A stretch of 64,000 nt of DNA from an uncultured Pelagibacteraceae bacterium (GTDB lineage: Bacteria > Pseudomonadota > Alphaproteobacteria > Pelagibacterales > Pelagibacteraceae), in contig CACBYE010000001.1 in NCBI GenBank assembly GCA_902543375.1, positions 124,001 to 188,000 of the forward strand, given 5' to 3'. Of the stretch, positions 9,015-17,536 are shown one piece after another (positions within the stretch are counted from its first letter, which is position 1; the number at the start of each line of letters is the position of its first letter). Below the pieces are notes generated by a model. It was not told the origin of the DNA. It saw nothing but the letters and a program-made list of their open reading frames with translations, and searched no databases. A program made the position numbers and the translations under genes.

Positions 9015-10351
9015 TGTTTAAAAAAATCTTGATTGCAAACCGTGGAGAAATTGCGGTTAGAATAATCAGAGCATGTAAAGAATGGGGTATTTCAACTGTT
9101 GCTGTACATTCTGATGTAGATAGAGAAAGTATGCATGTCAGGATGGCAGATGAGAGTGTTTGTATAGGCTCTCATCAACCTGTAAATAGTTATTTGAATA
9201 TTCCAGCTTTAATGTCAGCAGTAGAAATAACCAATTCTGAGGCAGTACATCCAGGTTACGGATTTTTATCCGAGAATGCAAATTTTGCTCGCACGCTAGA
9301 GGATAATAACATTAAATTTATTGGCGCATCATCAAAACTTATCGAAATGATGGGAGATAAAATACAAGCCAAAAAGATCGCTAAAGAAAATGGTTTACCA
9401 GTCATAGAGGGCTCTGAAGGTGGAGTTAAAAATATAGTAGAAGCAAAAGAACTGTGTAAAAAAATTGGCTTTCCAATTCTTATAAAAGCATCTGGTGGCG
9501 GTGGCGGAAAAGGTATGAAAATTGTCAATGAGGAAAAAGAATTTGAGACCTCATTTTCGACTGCAAAATCAGAGGCAAAAAAATATTTTGGTAATGATGA
9601 GGTATATATTGAAAAATTTTTTCAAAATCCTAGACATATTGAGGTTCAAGTACTAGCTGGAAAAAATAGAACAATTCACCTCCATGAAAGGGATTGTTCT
9701 ATACAAAGAAGACATCAAAAATTAATTGAGGAAACACCTAGCCCTGTTCTAAACGATGAGGTTAGAAAAGATCTTTTTGATAAAACAGTTAATATGGTAT
9801 CAAAAATTGGCTATATTGGAGCTGGCACTGTGGAGTTTATATATGAAAATGGTAAATTTTATTTTCTCGAAATGAATACTAGAGTTCAAGTTGAACATCC
9901 AGTTACTGAAATGGTTACTGGAATAGATATTATAAAAGAACAAATTTGGATAGCGTTCTCTGGTGAAACAGCATTAAAACAAAGTGATATAAATCCTAGA
10001 GGACATGCAATAGAATGTAGAATAAATGCTGAGGATGCAAGTAAGAATTTTCAGCCTTCTCCAGGAATAATTAGAATGTGTCATCAACCATCCGGTTTTA
10101 GAACAAGAGTAGATGGCGCAATATACCAAGGCTATAAAGTAACTCCTTACTATGATAGTTTAATTTGTAAATTAATTTGTCATGGAAGAAATAGAACCGA
10201 GGCTATTCAAAGAATGAATAGATCTTTAGATGAATTTGTAATCGATGGAATAACAACAACTATTACATTGCATAAAAAATTGTTAAATCATAAAAAATTT
10301 CTTAACTCTGATTTTAATGTAAGTTGGCTGGATAATGATAAGATTATTTAA
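9014..10351 (+). CDS. accC: Acetyl-CoA carboxylase, biotin carboxylase subunit
   Basis: ATP- and bicarbonate-dependent carboxylation of BCCP-biotin. The 445 residues show the ATP-grasp biotin carboxylase fold: KKILIANRGEIAVRIIRACK at the N-terminus, the glycine-rich ATP lid KASGGGGGKGMK, HIEVQVLAGK, ERDCSIQRRHQKLIEETPSP, and the metal-binding FLEMNTRVQVEHPVTE. Length matches E. coli AccC (449). The carboxyltransferase genes accA/accD are not in the window. Its stop overlaps the convergent DUF2155 gene by four bases. The aat gene that often follows accC in related bacteria is absent. Confidence 0.98.
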   Translation: MFKKILIANRGEIAVRIIRACKEWGISTVAVHSDVDRESMHVRMADESVCIGSHQPVNSYLNIPALMSAVEITNSEAVHPGYGFLSENANFARTLEDNNIKFIGASSKLIEMMGDKIQAKKIAKENGLPVIEGSEGGVKNIVEAKELCKKIGFPILIKASGGGGGKGMKIVNEEKEFETSFSTAKSEAKKYFGNDEVYIEKFFQNPRHIEVQVLAGKNRTIHLHERDCSIQRRHQKLIEETPSPVLNDEVRKDLFDKTVNMVSKIGYIGAGTVEFIYENGKFYFLEMNTRVQVEHPVTEMVTGIDIIKEQIWIAFSGETALKQSDINPRGHAIECRINAEDASKNFQPSPGIIRMCHQPSGFRTRVDGAIYQGYKVTPYYDSLICKLICHGRNRTEAIQRMNRSLDEFVIDGITTTITLHKKLLNHKKFLNSDFNVSWLDNDKII

Positions 10352-10755
10352 TAACAATTAATAAGCCAAATATCATATACAGGATGATCAAAGGGAGCTA
10401 TTGAGGGGCTAGATGAAAACATCCAGCCATTAAAAACAAAAACATTATTTCTATCTTTCTTTGTTAAATCCTTTACTTGAATATAGGCTTTTATTTCTGG
10501 ATTATCGTCTAGCTCAGAGTCAGTACATTTTATACTTTTTATTGATAAGTCTTTATAAATATATTCTTGATTATTAATTAATTTAATTAGTTCATTTTTT
10601 GAACTTATTTTATCAAGTATCTTTATATCAGTATTTTTACCCTCAAGATTATCTACAGTCTTAGCATTTGATAAAGTGAATAAAAAAAATGTAAGTAGAA
10701 ATACAGTAATTAAATTTTTATTATTTCCAGCTTTTATATTTTTTTTCAATCGCAT
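10348..10755 (-). CDS. DUF2155 domain exported protein
   Basis: A 135-residue secreted protein with a signal peptide (about residues 14-31, NLITVFLLTFFLFTLSNA). The C-terminal half has the DUF2155 signature: VFVFNGWMFSSSPSIAPFDH then PVYDIWLINC. No enzymatic function is established for this family. It overlaps the preceding NDUFA12 gene by 35 bases, an arrangement shared with other alphaproteobacteria, which suggests co-expression but not necessarily a shared role. It is convergent with accC. Confidence 0.85.
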   Translation of the reverse strand: MRLKKNIKAGNNKNLITVFLLTFFLFTLSNAKTVDNLEGKNTDIKILDKISSKNELIKLINNQEYIYKDLSIKSIKCTDSELDDNPEIKAYIQVKDLTKKDRNNVFVFNGWMFSSSPSIAPFDHPVYDIWLINCY

Positions 10756-11080
10756 CTTTTTTGTTTTTATTAGGATAGTAAGCTGAATCAGTTCCTGTTA
10801 AGTTTGGCCTATGAGGTTTCTGCCAATCATATTTTTTTAAATCATGATCGTTTTCAATTTTATTGGGCATAAAATGTATCCAAGAAAACCATTCTACAGG
10901 AATTTTTGATGCATCAATTTCTTCAGAGTAAATAACCCATCTCTTTCCAGATTTACTTTGATAATATTTATTGCCCAAATTATCGATACCAATAAGTTTA
11001 CCAGAAAAAATAGTTTTAATTCTAGTGCCTACTGTATCACGGTTCCACCAAGTGAAAATTTTTTTTAAAAAAGTCAACAT
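10721..11080 (-). CDS. NDUFA12-family protein (complex I accessory subunit / assembly factor-like)
   Basis: 119 residues matching the NADH:ubiquinone oxidoreductase 17.2 kDa (NDUFA12 / B17.2) family: WWNRDTVGTRIKTIFSGKLIG, GNKYYQSKSGKRWVIYS, and the conserved VEWFSWIHFM and WQKPHRPNLTGTDSAYYP blocks. In alphaproteobacteria and mitochondria this small protein associates with the complex I arm. It is the first gene of a two-gene minus-strand unit with DUF2155. The 114-base gap to the next gene is AT-rich and must hold two divergent promoters. Confidence 0.9.
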   Translation of the reverse strand: MLTFLKKIFTWWNRDTVGTRIKTIFSGKLIGIDNLGNKYYQSKSGKRWVIYSEEIDASKIPVEWFSWIHFMPNKIENDHDLKKYDWQKPHRPNLTGTDSAYYPNKNKKDAIEKKYKSWK

Positions 11081-11194
11081 ATAAAATTTTATAATTTCAA
11101 TTTAAAATTGTATAAAATAAATTAGACTAAAATATCTAAATGTATATAAATTAAATGATTCCAAATTCAAATTTAAATTTAAAATAGGAAAAAA

Positions 11195-12019
11195 ATGGCA
11201 AAATATCTAGTTGAAACTTATTACACATGCACCTTTAAAGTAAATCATTATTTAGATGATATAAATGAAGCTGAACTAAAAAATCTGGAAAAAAGAGATG
11301 ATGGAAAATTTGAAGTCTTAGAGGTTAAATTAGATAACAGAAAAACTAAAAGCCTTGATCCAAATAATAATAAATTAGATAAAAATAAAAAGATTGATTT
11401 GGTTGCAAGTAGAGATGATAGTAAATCTATAAAAGTTGAAAAAATTATAACACAATCATTTTCTAAATCTGAGGGATCTGGCAAGAGATTTGGTATGCCA
11501 GATAGAAGAAAGGGTTATATTCAAAAAGCCACAATTGGAGACCACAAAGTTTATTTACACACTGGTGAATATGAGGATGGTAAAATTGGTGAAATTTTTA
11601 TAGATACCAGTAAAGAAGGAGAGCTTGTAAAAGCTTTGATGAATAACTTTGCAATAGCTGTTTCTTTAGGTCTTCAATATGGAGTTCCTTTAGATGAATT
11701 TGTTAGTGCATTTGTAGAAACTAAATTTGAACCTTCAGGAAAAGTACATGGAAATGACAGAATTTTAAGCGCTTCATCAATATTAGATTATATATTTAGG
11801 GAGTTGGCTATTTCTTATCTTAATAGAGAAGATTTGGCTCATACTCCTTCAATTGGAAATTTAGATGGACTAAACATTGAAGATCAAAATTTAGATGAGC
11901 AAAATAAATTTCTCAAAATTGTCAAAGATATAACGAGTAAGGGATTTGTAAGAAGTAATTATAAAAAAAACCTTGTAGATTTATCTGACGTGAAGATTAG
12001 TTTAAAAGGAAAAAAATAA
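11195..12019 (+). CDS. Orphan TSCPD / NrdJ C-terminal-like protein
   Basis: A 274-residue protein with no catalytic ribonucleotide reductase domain. Residues about 100-225 ([76 protein letters not shown]) resemble the C-terminal region of the large B12-dependent reductase NrdJ of alphaproteobacteria, annotated as TSCPD. Family NrdJ proteins are about 1,200 residues, so this is only the accessory end. The first 95 residues are charged and begin [20 protein letters not shown]. The start is supported by an AGGA just upstream of the ATG. No nrdJ, nrdA or nrdB is adjacent. It may be a stand-alone regulator or nucleotide-binding protein; that is inference. Confidence 0.75.
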   Translation: MAKYLVETYYTCTFKVNHYLDDINEAELKNLEKRDDGKFEVLEVKLDNRKTKSLDPNNNKLDKNKKIDLVASRDDSKSIKVEKIITQSFSKSEGSGKRFGMPDRRKGYIQKATIGDHKVYLHTGEYEDGKIGEIFIDTSKEGELVKALMNNFAIAVSLGLQYGVPLDEFVSAFVETKFEPSGKVHGNDRILSASSILDYIFRELAISYLNREDLAHTPSIGNLDGLNIEDQNLDEQNKFLKIVKDITSKGFVRSNYKKNLVDLSDVKISLKGKK

Positions 12020-13804
12020 TTATTTTTTAGTCTTTAGGGACAAATTTAGTTCTTTTAATTGACTTTCATTAACACTTGATGGTGCATTCATCATCAAATC
12101 TTGTGCATTCTGGTTCATAGGAAACATTGTAACCTCTCTTATGTTTTTTTCATTTGCAAGAAGCATTATTATTCTATCAATTCCTGGCGCGATACCTCCA
12201 TGAGGAGGAGCGCCGTAACTAAGTGCATTTATCATTCCACTAAATTTTTTTTCTACATCAATTTTTGAATAACCTGCAACATTGAATAATTTATACATAA
12301 GCTCTGGGATATGATTTCTTATAGCCCCAGAGGATAATTCTATTCCATTGCAAACAATATCATATTGATATGCAAGAATTTCTAATGGTTTTTCAAAATT
12401 AATCTTATTTTTGTCTCCCTGAGGCATCGAAAACGGATTGTGGCTAAATTTAATTTTTTTAGAAAATTCATCTATTTCAAACATTGGATAATCTATAATC
12501 CAACAAAAAGCGAAAACATTTTCATCAACTAGATTTAAATCTTTGGCAATTTTATCTCTTGCAAGTGAGGTAATCTTTTCCAACTCATTAAGTTTGCCAC
12601 AAGCTAAAAAAACACTATCGCCAATTTCTGCTCCTGTTTGGGACATTATCTCATTTAAAGACTCTTTTGAAAAAAATTTACCAACTGGGCCCTTGGCATG
12701 AATGTCATTGTCTTTTTCAATTGTAAAGTATGCAAGCCCTGACGCGCCCTGTTCTTTAGCCCATTTGTCAATATTATCAAAAAAACTTCTTGGTTTATCT
12801 CTTGTATTTTTAGTGACAATACATCTTACATTAGATCCAGAATTTACTAATTTTTTAAAAATTTCAAATGAAACATCTTTTCTTAAAAAAATATCTGTAA
12901 TATCGTTTATTAGAAGTGGATTTCTTAGATCAGGTTTATCACTACCGTACTTTAACATTGTTTCTTTGTAAGTTATTCTTGGAAACTTATTGAACAATAG
13001 TCTCTTATTTGAAAAATTTTTAAAAGTATTAACAAATAATTCCTCAACAACATTGAAAATATCTTCTTGCTCAACAAAAGACATTTCTAAATCTAGTTGA
13101 TAAAATTCCCCAGGACTCCTATCAGCTCTGGCATCCTCATCTCTAAAACAAGGTGCAATTTGAAAATATTTATCAAAACCAGAAACCATTACTAATTGTT
13201 TAAATTGTTGTGGTGCTTGTGGTAAAGCGTAAAATTTTCCTGGATTTAGTCTACTAGGAACTAAAAAATCTCTTGCACCTTCAGGACTTGATGATGTTAG
13301 AATAGGTGTTTGAAACTCCAAAAAACCTAATTTGTTCATTTCATTTCTAATGAATGAAATAACTTTAGATCTTAAAATTATATTTTCATGGATTTTTTTT
13401 CTTCTTAAATCTAAAAACCGATATTTTAATCTTATTTCTTCAGCATACTCTTGATTACTGAAGACAGGTAAGGGAAGCTCTCTACATACTCCTAGTATTT
13501 CAAAACTATCAATAGATACTTCTATGCCACCTGTATTTATTTCCTTATTAATTGAATCATTAGATCTTTTTACAACTTTGCCATCTATTCTTATTACAGT
13601 TTCTAATTGCAACCTTTCCAATTTTACAAAATGAGAATTTTCTTTATCAATAATACATTGGGTAATTCCATAATTATCTCTTAAATCCAAAAATAAAAGA
13701 TTTCCATGGTCTCTTTTTTTGTTTACCCAGCCAGAGAGGACTACATTATCACCTGTATTTTTTTCATTTAATTCATTACAGTTATGAGTTCTATATTTGC
13801 TCAA
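12020..13804 (-). CDS. aspS: Aspartyl-tRNA synthetase (probably non-discriminating Asp/Asn type)
   Basis: Class II synthetase, 594 residues, charging tRNA-Asp. An N-terminal OB anticodon-binding domain (VVLSGWVNKKRDHGNLLFLD) is followed by the catalytic core with motif 2 (CFRDEDARADRSPGEFYQLD), the bacterial-specific GAD insert, and motif 3 (GIAPGIDRIIMLL). The length is typical of bacterial AspRS. Alphaproteobacterial AspRS is often non-discriminating and works with GatCAB; that is family knowledge not testable here. Its stop lies back-to-back with the end of the preceding plus-strand gene, and hda ends one base before its start. Confidence 0.97.
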   Translation of the reverse strand: MSKYRTHNCNELNEKNTGDNVVLSGWVNKKRDHGNLLFLDLRDNYGITQCIIDKENSHFVKLERLQLETVIRIDGKVVKRSNDSINKEINTGGIEVSIDSFEILGVCRELPLPVFSNQEYAEEIRLKYRFLDLRRKKIHENIILRSKVISFIRNEMNKLGFLEFQTPILTSSSPEGARDFLVPSRLNPGKFYALPQAPQQFKQLVMVSGFDKYFQIAPCFRDEDARADRSPGEFYQLDLEMSFVEQEDIFNVVEELFVNTFKNFSNKRLLFNKFPRITYKETMLKYGSDKPDLRNPLLINDITDIFLRKDVSFEIFKKLVNSGSNVRCIVTKNTRDKPRSFFDNIDKWAKEQGASGLAYFTIEKDNDIHAKGPVGKFFSKESLNEIMSQTGAEIGDSVFLACGKLNELEKITSLARDKIAKDLNLVDENVFAFCWIIDYPMFEIDEFSKKIKFSHNPFSMPQGDKNKINFEKPLEILAYQYDIVCNGIELSSGAIRNHIPELMYKLFNVAGYSKIDVEKKFSGMINALSYGAPPHGGIAPGIDRIIMLLANEKNIREVTMFPMNQNAQDLMMNAPSSVNESQLKELNLSLKTKK

Positions 13805-14467
13805 CTATTCTCCTAATACTTCTTTAATAATCTTTAGATCAATTGATTTTTTTCTTTTTAAACTTAATTGATCGATTTTATATATGAAATTATATATTTT
13901 TCTATATGATCTCTCTATTCTTTTAAGAGTATAATCAATTAACTTTTTATCTATTGATATCTGTCTATCAGACAGATTTTTTAACAAAATTGCAAACATC
14001 AATTCGTCATCTGGCTTTTCTATATTTAAAAGAAGGAAATTTTTCAATCGTGATTTTAAATCTTCGAGAATGAAATCAATATAAACTATGGGTTTAGATG
14101 ATGTAATTATCATATATTTATTATCTTGTTCTATAATATTTAAAAGACTGTAAAATAAATTTTCATCTATAGCATTTGTAAGATTTTCTAAAATAATATT
14201 GTCATAAATCTTAATTTTTTTTAAATGAAAATTTTTAAGTGAATTCGCATCAAATTTTATTCCCCTATTTCTCTTTAGAAAGATATTCATCAAATGTGTT
14301 TTTCCTGAAAGTTCTTCTCCAATTATATTTACAAACTTTCTTTCCCATTTTGGCCAAGTATTTAAAAATTCTAAAATATGTTTATTACTTTTTGAAAGAA
14401 AAAAATCATCATCTTCAAAATTTTTATCATGGTCAAATTTAATTATAGTTTGATCTGTATCTCTCAT
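13805..14467 (-). CDS. hda: DnaA-like AAA+ protein Hda (regulatory inactivation of DnaA)
   Basis: 220 residues resembling the AAA+ core of DnaA without its DNA-binding domain. The N-terminal NTWPKWERKFVNIIGEELSG runs into the Walker A GEELSGKTHLMN; later come IIEQDNKYMIITSSKP and a helical lid region (LSDRQISIDKKLIDYTLKRI). Hda works with the sliding clamp to hydrolyse DnaA-ATP after initiation; the alphaproteobacterial form is HdaA. I chose the ATG at 14467 over an upstream TTG because it forms an ATGA overlap with the stop of the DUF2066 gene. Position beside the DUF2066 gene and purM-purN matches other alphaproteobacteria. Confidence 0.87.
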   Translation of the reverse strand: MRDTDQTIIKFDHDKNFEDDDFFLSKSNKHILEFLNTWPKWERKFVNIIGEELSGKTHLMNIFLKRNRGIKFDANSLKNFHLKKIKIYDNIILENLTNAIDENLFYSLLNIIEQDNKYMIITSSKPIVYIDFILEDLKSRLKNFLLLNIEKPDDELMFAILLKNLSDRQISIDKKLIDYTLKRIERSYRKIYNFIYKIDQLSLKRKKSIDLKIIKEVLGE

Positions 14468-15525
14468 TCCATTGTCCAAACTTTTTTTTGTGTATTTAGG
14501 TTATAATCCTTATTTTGCATAATATTAATAAAATTTTGAACCGAGCCATTGAATAATATTTCGTAAAATACAAATTCTTTATCAAATCTTTTAATGAAAA
14601 AATCATTTACTAGTTCAATATCATTCAAAACTGCCTCGAATTGTATAGTTTTTCTAACATCATTATTTTTGAATTTGATAACAATTGGCAATTTAATTGA
14701 TGTATTTATCTCATTTAATTTTTTCCAGTTATCCTCAAATGAGTTTTTTAAATCATTTATAAAAATACTCAAATCTTTTTGCTTACTAAGATCAATATTT
14801 TTAAATGTATCATTTTTTATTATTTCATTTTTTTTATTAAATATTTTTGACAAAACTCTTATTTCATTTTTACTTTTAAATATTAAAGAAATTATATAAT
14901 TGTCTAAAGAATACTTCTTCGTTATTTCATTAAAATTATAATTCTCAATATTGTCTAAATTTTTTTTTATAAGGTTTAAATCTTCTAAATCTTCTGTAGG
15001 TAATAAATAATTAATCAACGCAAATCTACTTTTATCCTCATTCCATTTATTATAAATTGGATTTTTCGAGAAGATTATTAAGTCATTTATATTTTCATCA
15101 ATAATTATCGGGATAAATAAAAATTTTTCTCTAATAATTTGAGAAGGAAATATATTTTTTTTCTCTAAATAATTAAAAATTTTTTTTTTATTAAATGATA
15201 CCCCAAGTTTAACATAATATATTTGATCGATAAATTTTTCTTCTTGAATAGAAAATGTTTCAATCATACTTTTTATCTCGTTTAATTGTATGGACTTAAT
15301 CTTTTTATGATCTGACGACTTAGTGAGTGTGTAGATTAATTCAAAAAATGCTTTTTTAAACCCAGAATCAATTACATTATTTTTGTCAAAATCATTTTCA
15401 AACGGTATAGAAATTTCTATATTATTGATTTCAAAAGATTTTGCTTCTACTTCCTTTGTGGAAAAAAAAAATATTATTAAAGCTAGAATTGAAAAAAAAA
15501 TATATAAACTTCTTATATAATGCAT
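14464..15525 (-). CDS. DUF2066 family exported protein
   Basis: 353 residues with an N-terminal signal peptide (YIFFSILALIIFFFSTKEVEA, cut near residue 29). The body is Lys/Asn/Ile-rich with the DUF2066 pattern: a conserved ALxxLxxxG-like early block (SGFKKAFFELIYTL), a central LLVPL-like strand (KFLFIPIIIDE) and a W/N motif (IYNKWNEDKSRFALINYLLP). Function is unknown in this family. It is divergent from purM with about 23 bases between starts, and overlaps hda by four bases. Confidence 0.72.
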   Translation of the reverse strand: MHYIRSLYIFFSILALIIFFFSTKEVEAKSFEINNIEISIPFENDFDKNNVIDSGFKKAFFELIYTLTKSSDHKKIKSIQLNEIKSMIETFSIQEEKFIDQIYYVKLGVSFNKKKIFNYLEKKNIFPSQIIREKFLFIPIIIDENINDLIIFSKNPIYNKWNEDKSRFALINYLLPTEDLEDLNLIKKNLDNIENYNFNEITKKYSLDNYIISLIFKSKNEIRVLSKIFNKKNEIIKNDTFKNIDLSKQKDLSIFINDLKNSFEDNWKKLNEINTSIKLPIVIKFKNNDVRKTIQFEAVLNDIELVNDFFIKRFDKEFVFYEILFNGSVQNFINIMQNKDYNLNTQKKVWTME

Positions 15526-15548
15526 ACAAAAATTTAAATCTCATATTA

Positions 15549-16580
15549 ATGAAAAAAAATCTCTTTACCTATAAAAAAAGTGGGGTCAATATTGCTGCTG
15601 CTGATAGATTTGTGAATTTCATAGCAAAAACTTCATCAAAAAAAATGGGCAATAAAAAATTTGATAATATTGGTGGCTTTGGCTCTGTATCAAGTTTTCC
15701 AAAAAATATCAAAAATCCTAAGATTGTTGCCTGTACAGATGGTGTTGGTACCAAAATAGAAATTGCTAACTCGTTAAAAAATTACAATTTTATAGGAATT
15801 GATTTAGTAGCTATGAGTGTGAATGATTTAATAGTTCAAGGAGCAAAACCATTATTTTTTTTAGATTATATTTCGATCAATAAAATAGATTTAAAAAAAA
15901 TGAAGTCAATTATCAAGGGTATTATAAGAGGATGTAATATTTCAAAATGTAATTTAGTTGGTGGTGAGACTGCAGAGATGCCAGACACTTATGAAAAAGG
16001 TAAATTTGATATTGCTGGTTTTGCTGTTGGAGTTGTTGATGGAAAAAAAATATTAAACAAAAAAAAAATAAAAAAAGGCAACTTAATTTTAGCCATTCCA
16101 TCAAGTGGTTTACACTCTAATGGCTTTTCACTAGTAAGACATTTAATTAAAAAAAAAAAGATAAATATTAATAGAAATATATTTTTAAAAAAAGAATTAA
16201 TAAAACCAACTAAAATTTATGTAAATGAAATATTAAGTCTTATAAGCAAAAATTTATTAAATGGTTGTGCGAATATTACTGGTGGTGGATTGGCTGATAA
16301 TATTGCCAGGATTATTCCAGGTGGACTTTGTGCTGATATAAAATTAAATAAGATAAGACCTCTTAAAATTTTTGATTGGCTAAAAAAAAATAATATAAGT
16401 AATAAAGAAATGCTTAAAACTTTTAATTGTGGAGTTGGATTTTGTATAATAATTAATCCTAAAAATTTGAATAAAATAAATAAATATTTTTCAAAAAAAT
16501 ATAAACCTTACGTTATAGGAAAAATTTCAGAGGGAAAAAATAAAGTGAAACTAAATGGCAATATTAATTGGCTCAAATAA
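15549..16580 (+). CDS. purM: Phosphoribosylformylglycinamidine cyclo-ligase (AIR synthetase)
   Basis: Fifth step of purine synthesis: ATP-dependent ring closure of FGAM to AIR. The start is set at the ATG at 15549, giving 343 residues (MKKNLFTYKKSGVNIAAADR), which matches the family; a longer in-frame extension to 15441 would run into the opposite DUF2066 gene. Motifs: VACTDGVGTKIEIA, GIDLVAMSVNDLIVQGAKPL, CNLVGGETAEMPDTY and NITGGGLADNIARIIP. It overlaps purN by 26 bases. The neighbouring pur gene order is conserved in alphaproteobacteria. Confidence 0.97.
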   Translation: MKKNLFTYKKSGVNIAAADRFVNFIAKTSSKKMGNKKFDNIGGFGSVSSFPKNIKNPKIVACTDGVGTKIEIANSLKNYNFIGIDLVAMSVNDLIVQGAKPLFFLDYISINKIDLKKMKSIIKGIIRGCNISKCNLVGGETAEMPDTYEKGKFDIAGFAVGVVDGKKILNKKKIKKGNLILAIPSSGLHSNGFSLVRHLIKKKKININRNIFLKKELIKPTKIYVNEILSLISKNLLNGCANITGGGLADNIARIIPGGLCADIKLNKIRPLKIFDWLKKNNISNKEMLKTFNCGVGFCIIINPKNLNKINKYFSKKYKPYVIGKISEGKNKVKLNGNINWLK

Positions 16581-17136
16581 AGTTAGGACTGCTGTATTTA
16601 TATCTGGTTCTGGAAGTAATTTAAAATCTTTAATTAAATTTTCAAAAACGAGACAATCGCCAATATCTGTTGATTTGATAATCTCAAATAATCCAAAAGC
16701 CAAGGGTTTAAATTACGCAAAAATATTTAAGATCAAAAAAAAAGTGTATAATTTTAAAAATAAAAGTTTAGATGAAAGTAGATTACTTTCTACTCTAAAA
16801 AGACAAAAAATTGATATGATTTGTCTTGCTGGATTTATGAAAATTTTAACAAAAAATTTTATAAAAAAATTTAAAGGTAAAATTTTAAACATACATCCAT
16901 CATTACTTCCTAAATATAAGGGGCTAAATACCCATCAAAGAGCTCTAAAAAATAATGAAAAATACTCAGGCTGCACTGTTCATTTTGTAAATTCAAAGCT
17001 AGATTCAGGTAAAATAATTATTCAAAAAAAAATTAAGATTTCTAAAAATGATACTAAAGTTTCTCTAGCAAGAAAAATACTAACTCAAGAGCACAAAATT
17101 TATCCCAAGGCTATACTTAAAGTATTTAGTCTTTAA
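16555..17136 (+). CDS. purN: Phosphoribosylglycinamide formyltransferase
   Basis: Transfers the formyl group of 10-formyl-THF to GAR in purine synthesis. There are 193 residues with the GAR-binding ISGSGSNLKSLI loop, the catalytic Asn/His in NIHPSLLPKYKG and the catalytic Asp in HFVNSKLDSGKII. It overlaps purM by 26 bases upstream and the convergent ndk by 11 bases downstream, leaving no room for a separate terminator. Confidence 0.97.
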   Translation: MAILIGSNKVRTAVFISGSGSNLKSLIKFSKTRQSPISVDLIISNNPKAKGLNYAKIFKIKKKVYNFKNKSLDESRLLSTLKRQKIDMICLAGFMKILTKNFIKKFKGKILNIHPSLLPKYKGLNTHQRALKNNEKYSGCTVHFVNSKLDSGKIIIQKKIKISKNDTKVSLARKILTQEHKIYPKAILKVFSL

Positions 17137-17536
17137 AGAAAAAATCTATTTCATTCCTAGCATTATCGATACTATCAGACCCGTGGACTGAGTTTTTATC
17201 AATTGAAATACCATACTTTTTTCTAATTGTTCCTTCTTCTGCATCTTTTGGATTCGTAGCTCCCATTAGCTTTCTATTGCCCAAAACCGCATTTTCTTTT
17301 TCAAGAACCATCACTATAATAGGTCCAGAGGAAAGATATTCGCATAGATCGCTATAAAATGGCTTTGTTTCGTGAACTTTATAAAATTTCTCTGCCTCTG
17401 ATTTTTCAATTTGTATTTTTTTTTCTTTTATAATTGAGAAACCACTATTCTTGAACATTTCCTTAATTTCACTATCAAGCTTTCTTTCTACAGCATCAGG
17501 TTTTATGATTGATAGTGTTTGTTCAATCTTACTCAT
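17126..17536 (-). CDS. ndk: Nucleoside diphosphate kinase
   Basis: Exchanges the gamma phosphate among nucleoside di- and triphosphates. The 136 residues start MSKIEQTLSIIKPDAVERKL. The phosphohistidine lies in the NVHGSD-type motif (SVHGSDSIDNARNEI). An upstream TTG at 17548 is possible, but the ATG at 17536 overlaps the pepA stop by eight bases and gives the normal N-terminus. It is co-oriented with pepA and convergent with purN. Confidence 0.96.
   Translation of the reverse strand: MSKIEQTLSIIKPDAVERKLDSEIKEMFKNSGFSIIKEKKIQIEKSEAEKFYKVHETKPFYSDLCEYLSSGPIIVMVLEKENAVLGNRKLMGATNPKDAEEGTIRKKYGISIDKNSVHGSDSIDNARNEIDFFFKD

Noticed and set aside
12011..12028. Perfect 18-base A/T palindrome where two convergent genes meet
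   Set aside because: It arises because both genes end in Lys-Lys-stop; an AT-only stem would be too weak to call a terminator without data.
15441..15548. N-terminal extension of purM
   Set aside because: It would run through the start of the divergent DUF2066 gene, and the extra 36 residues are absent from the family.
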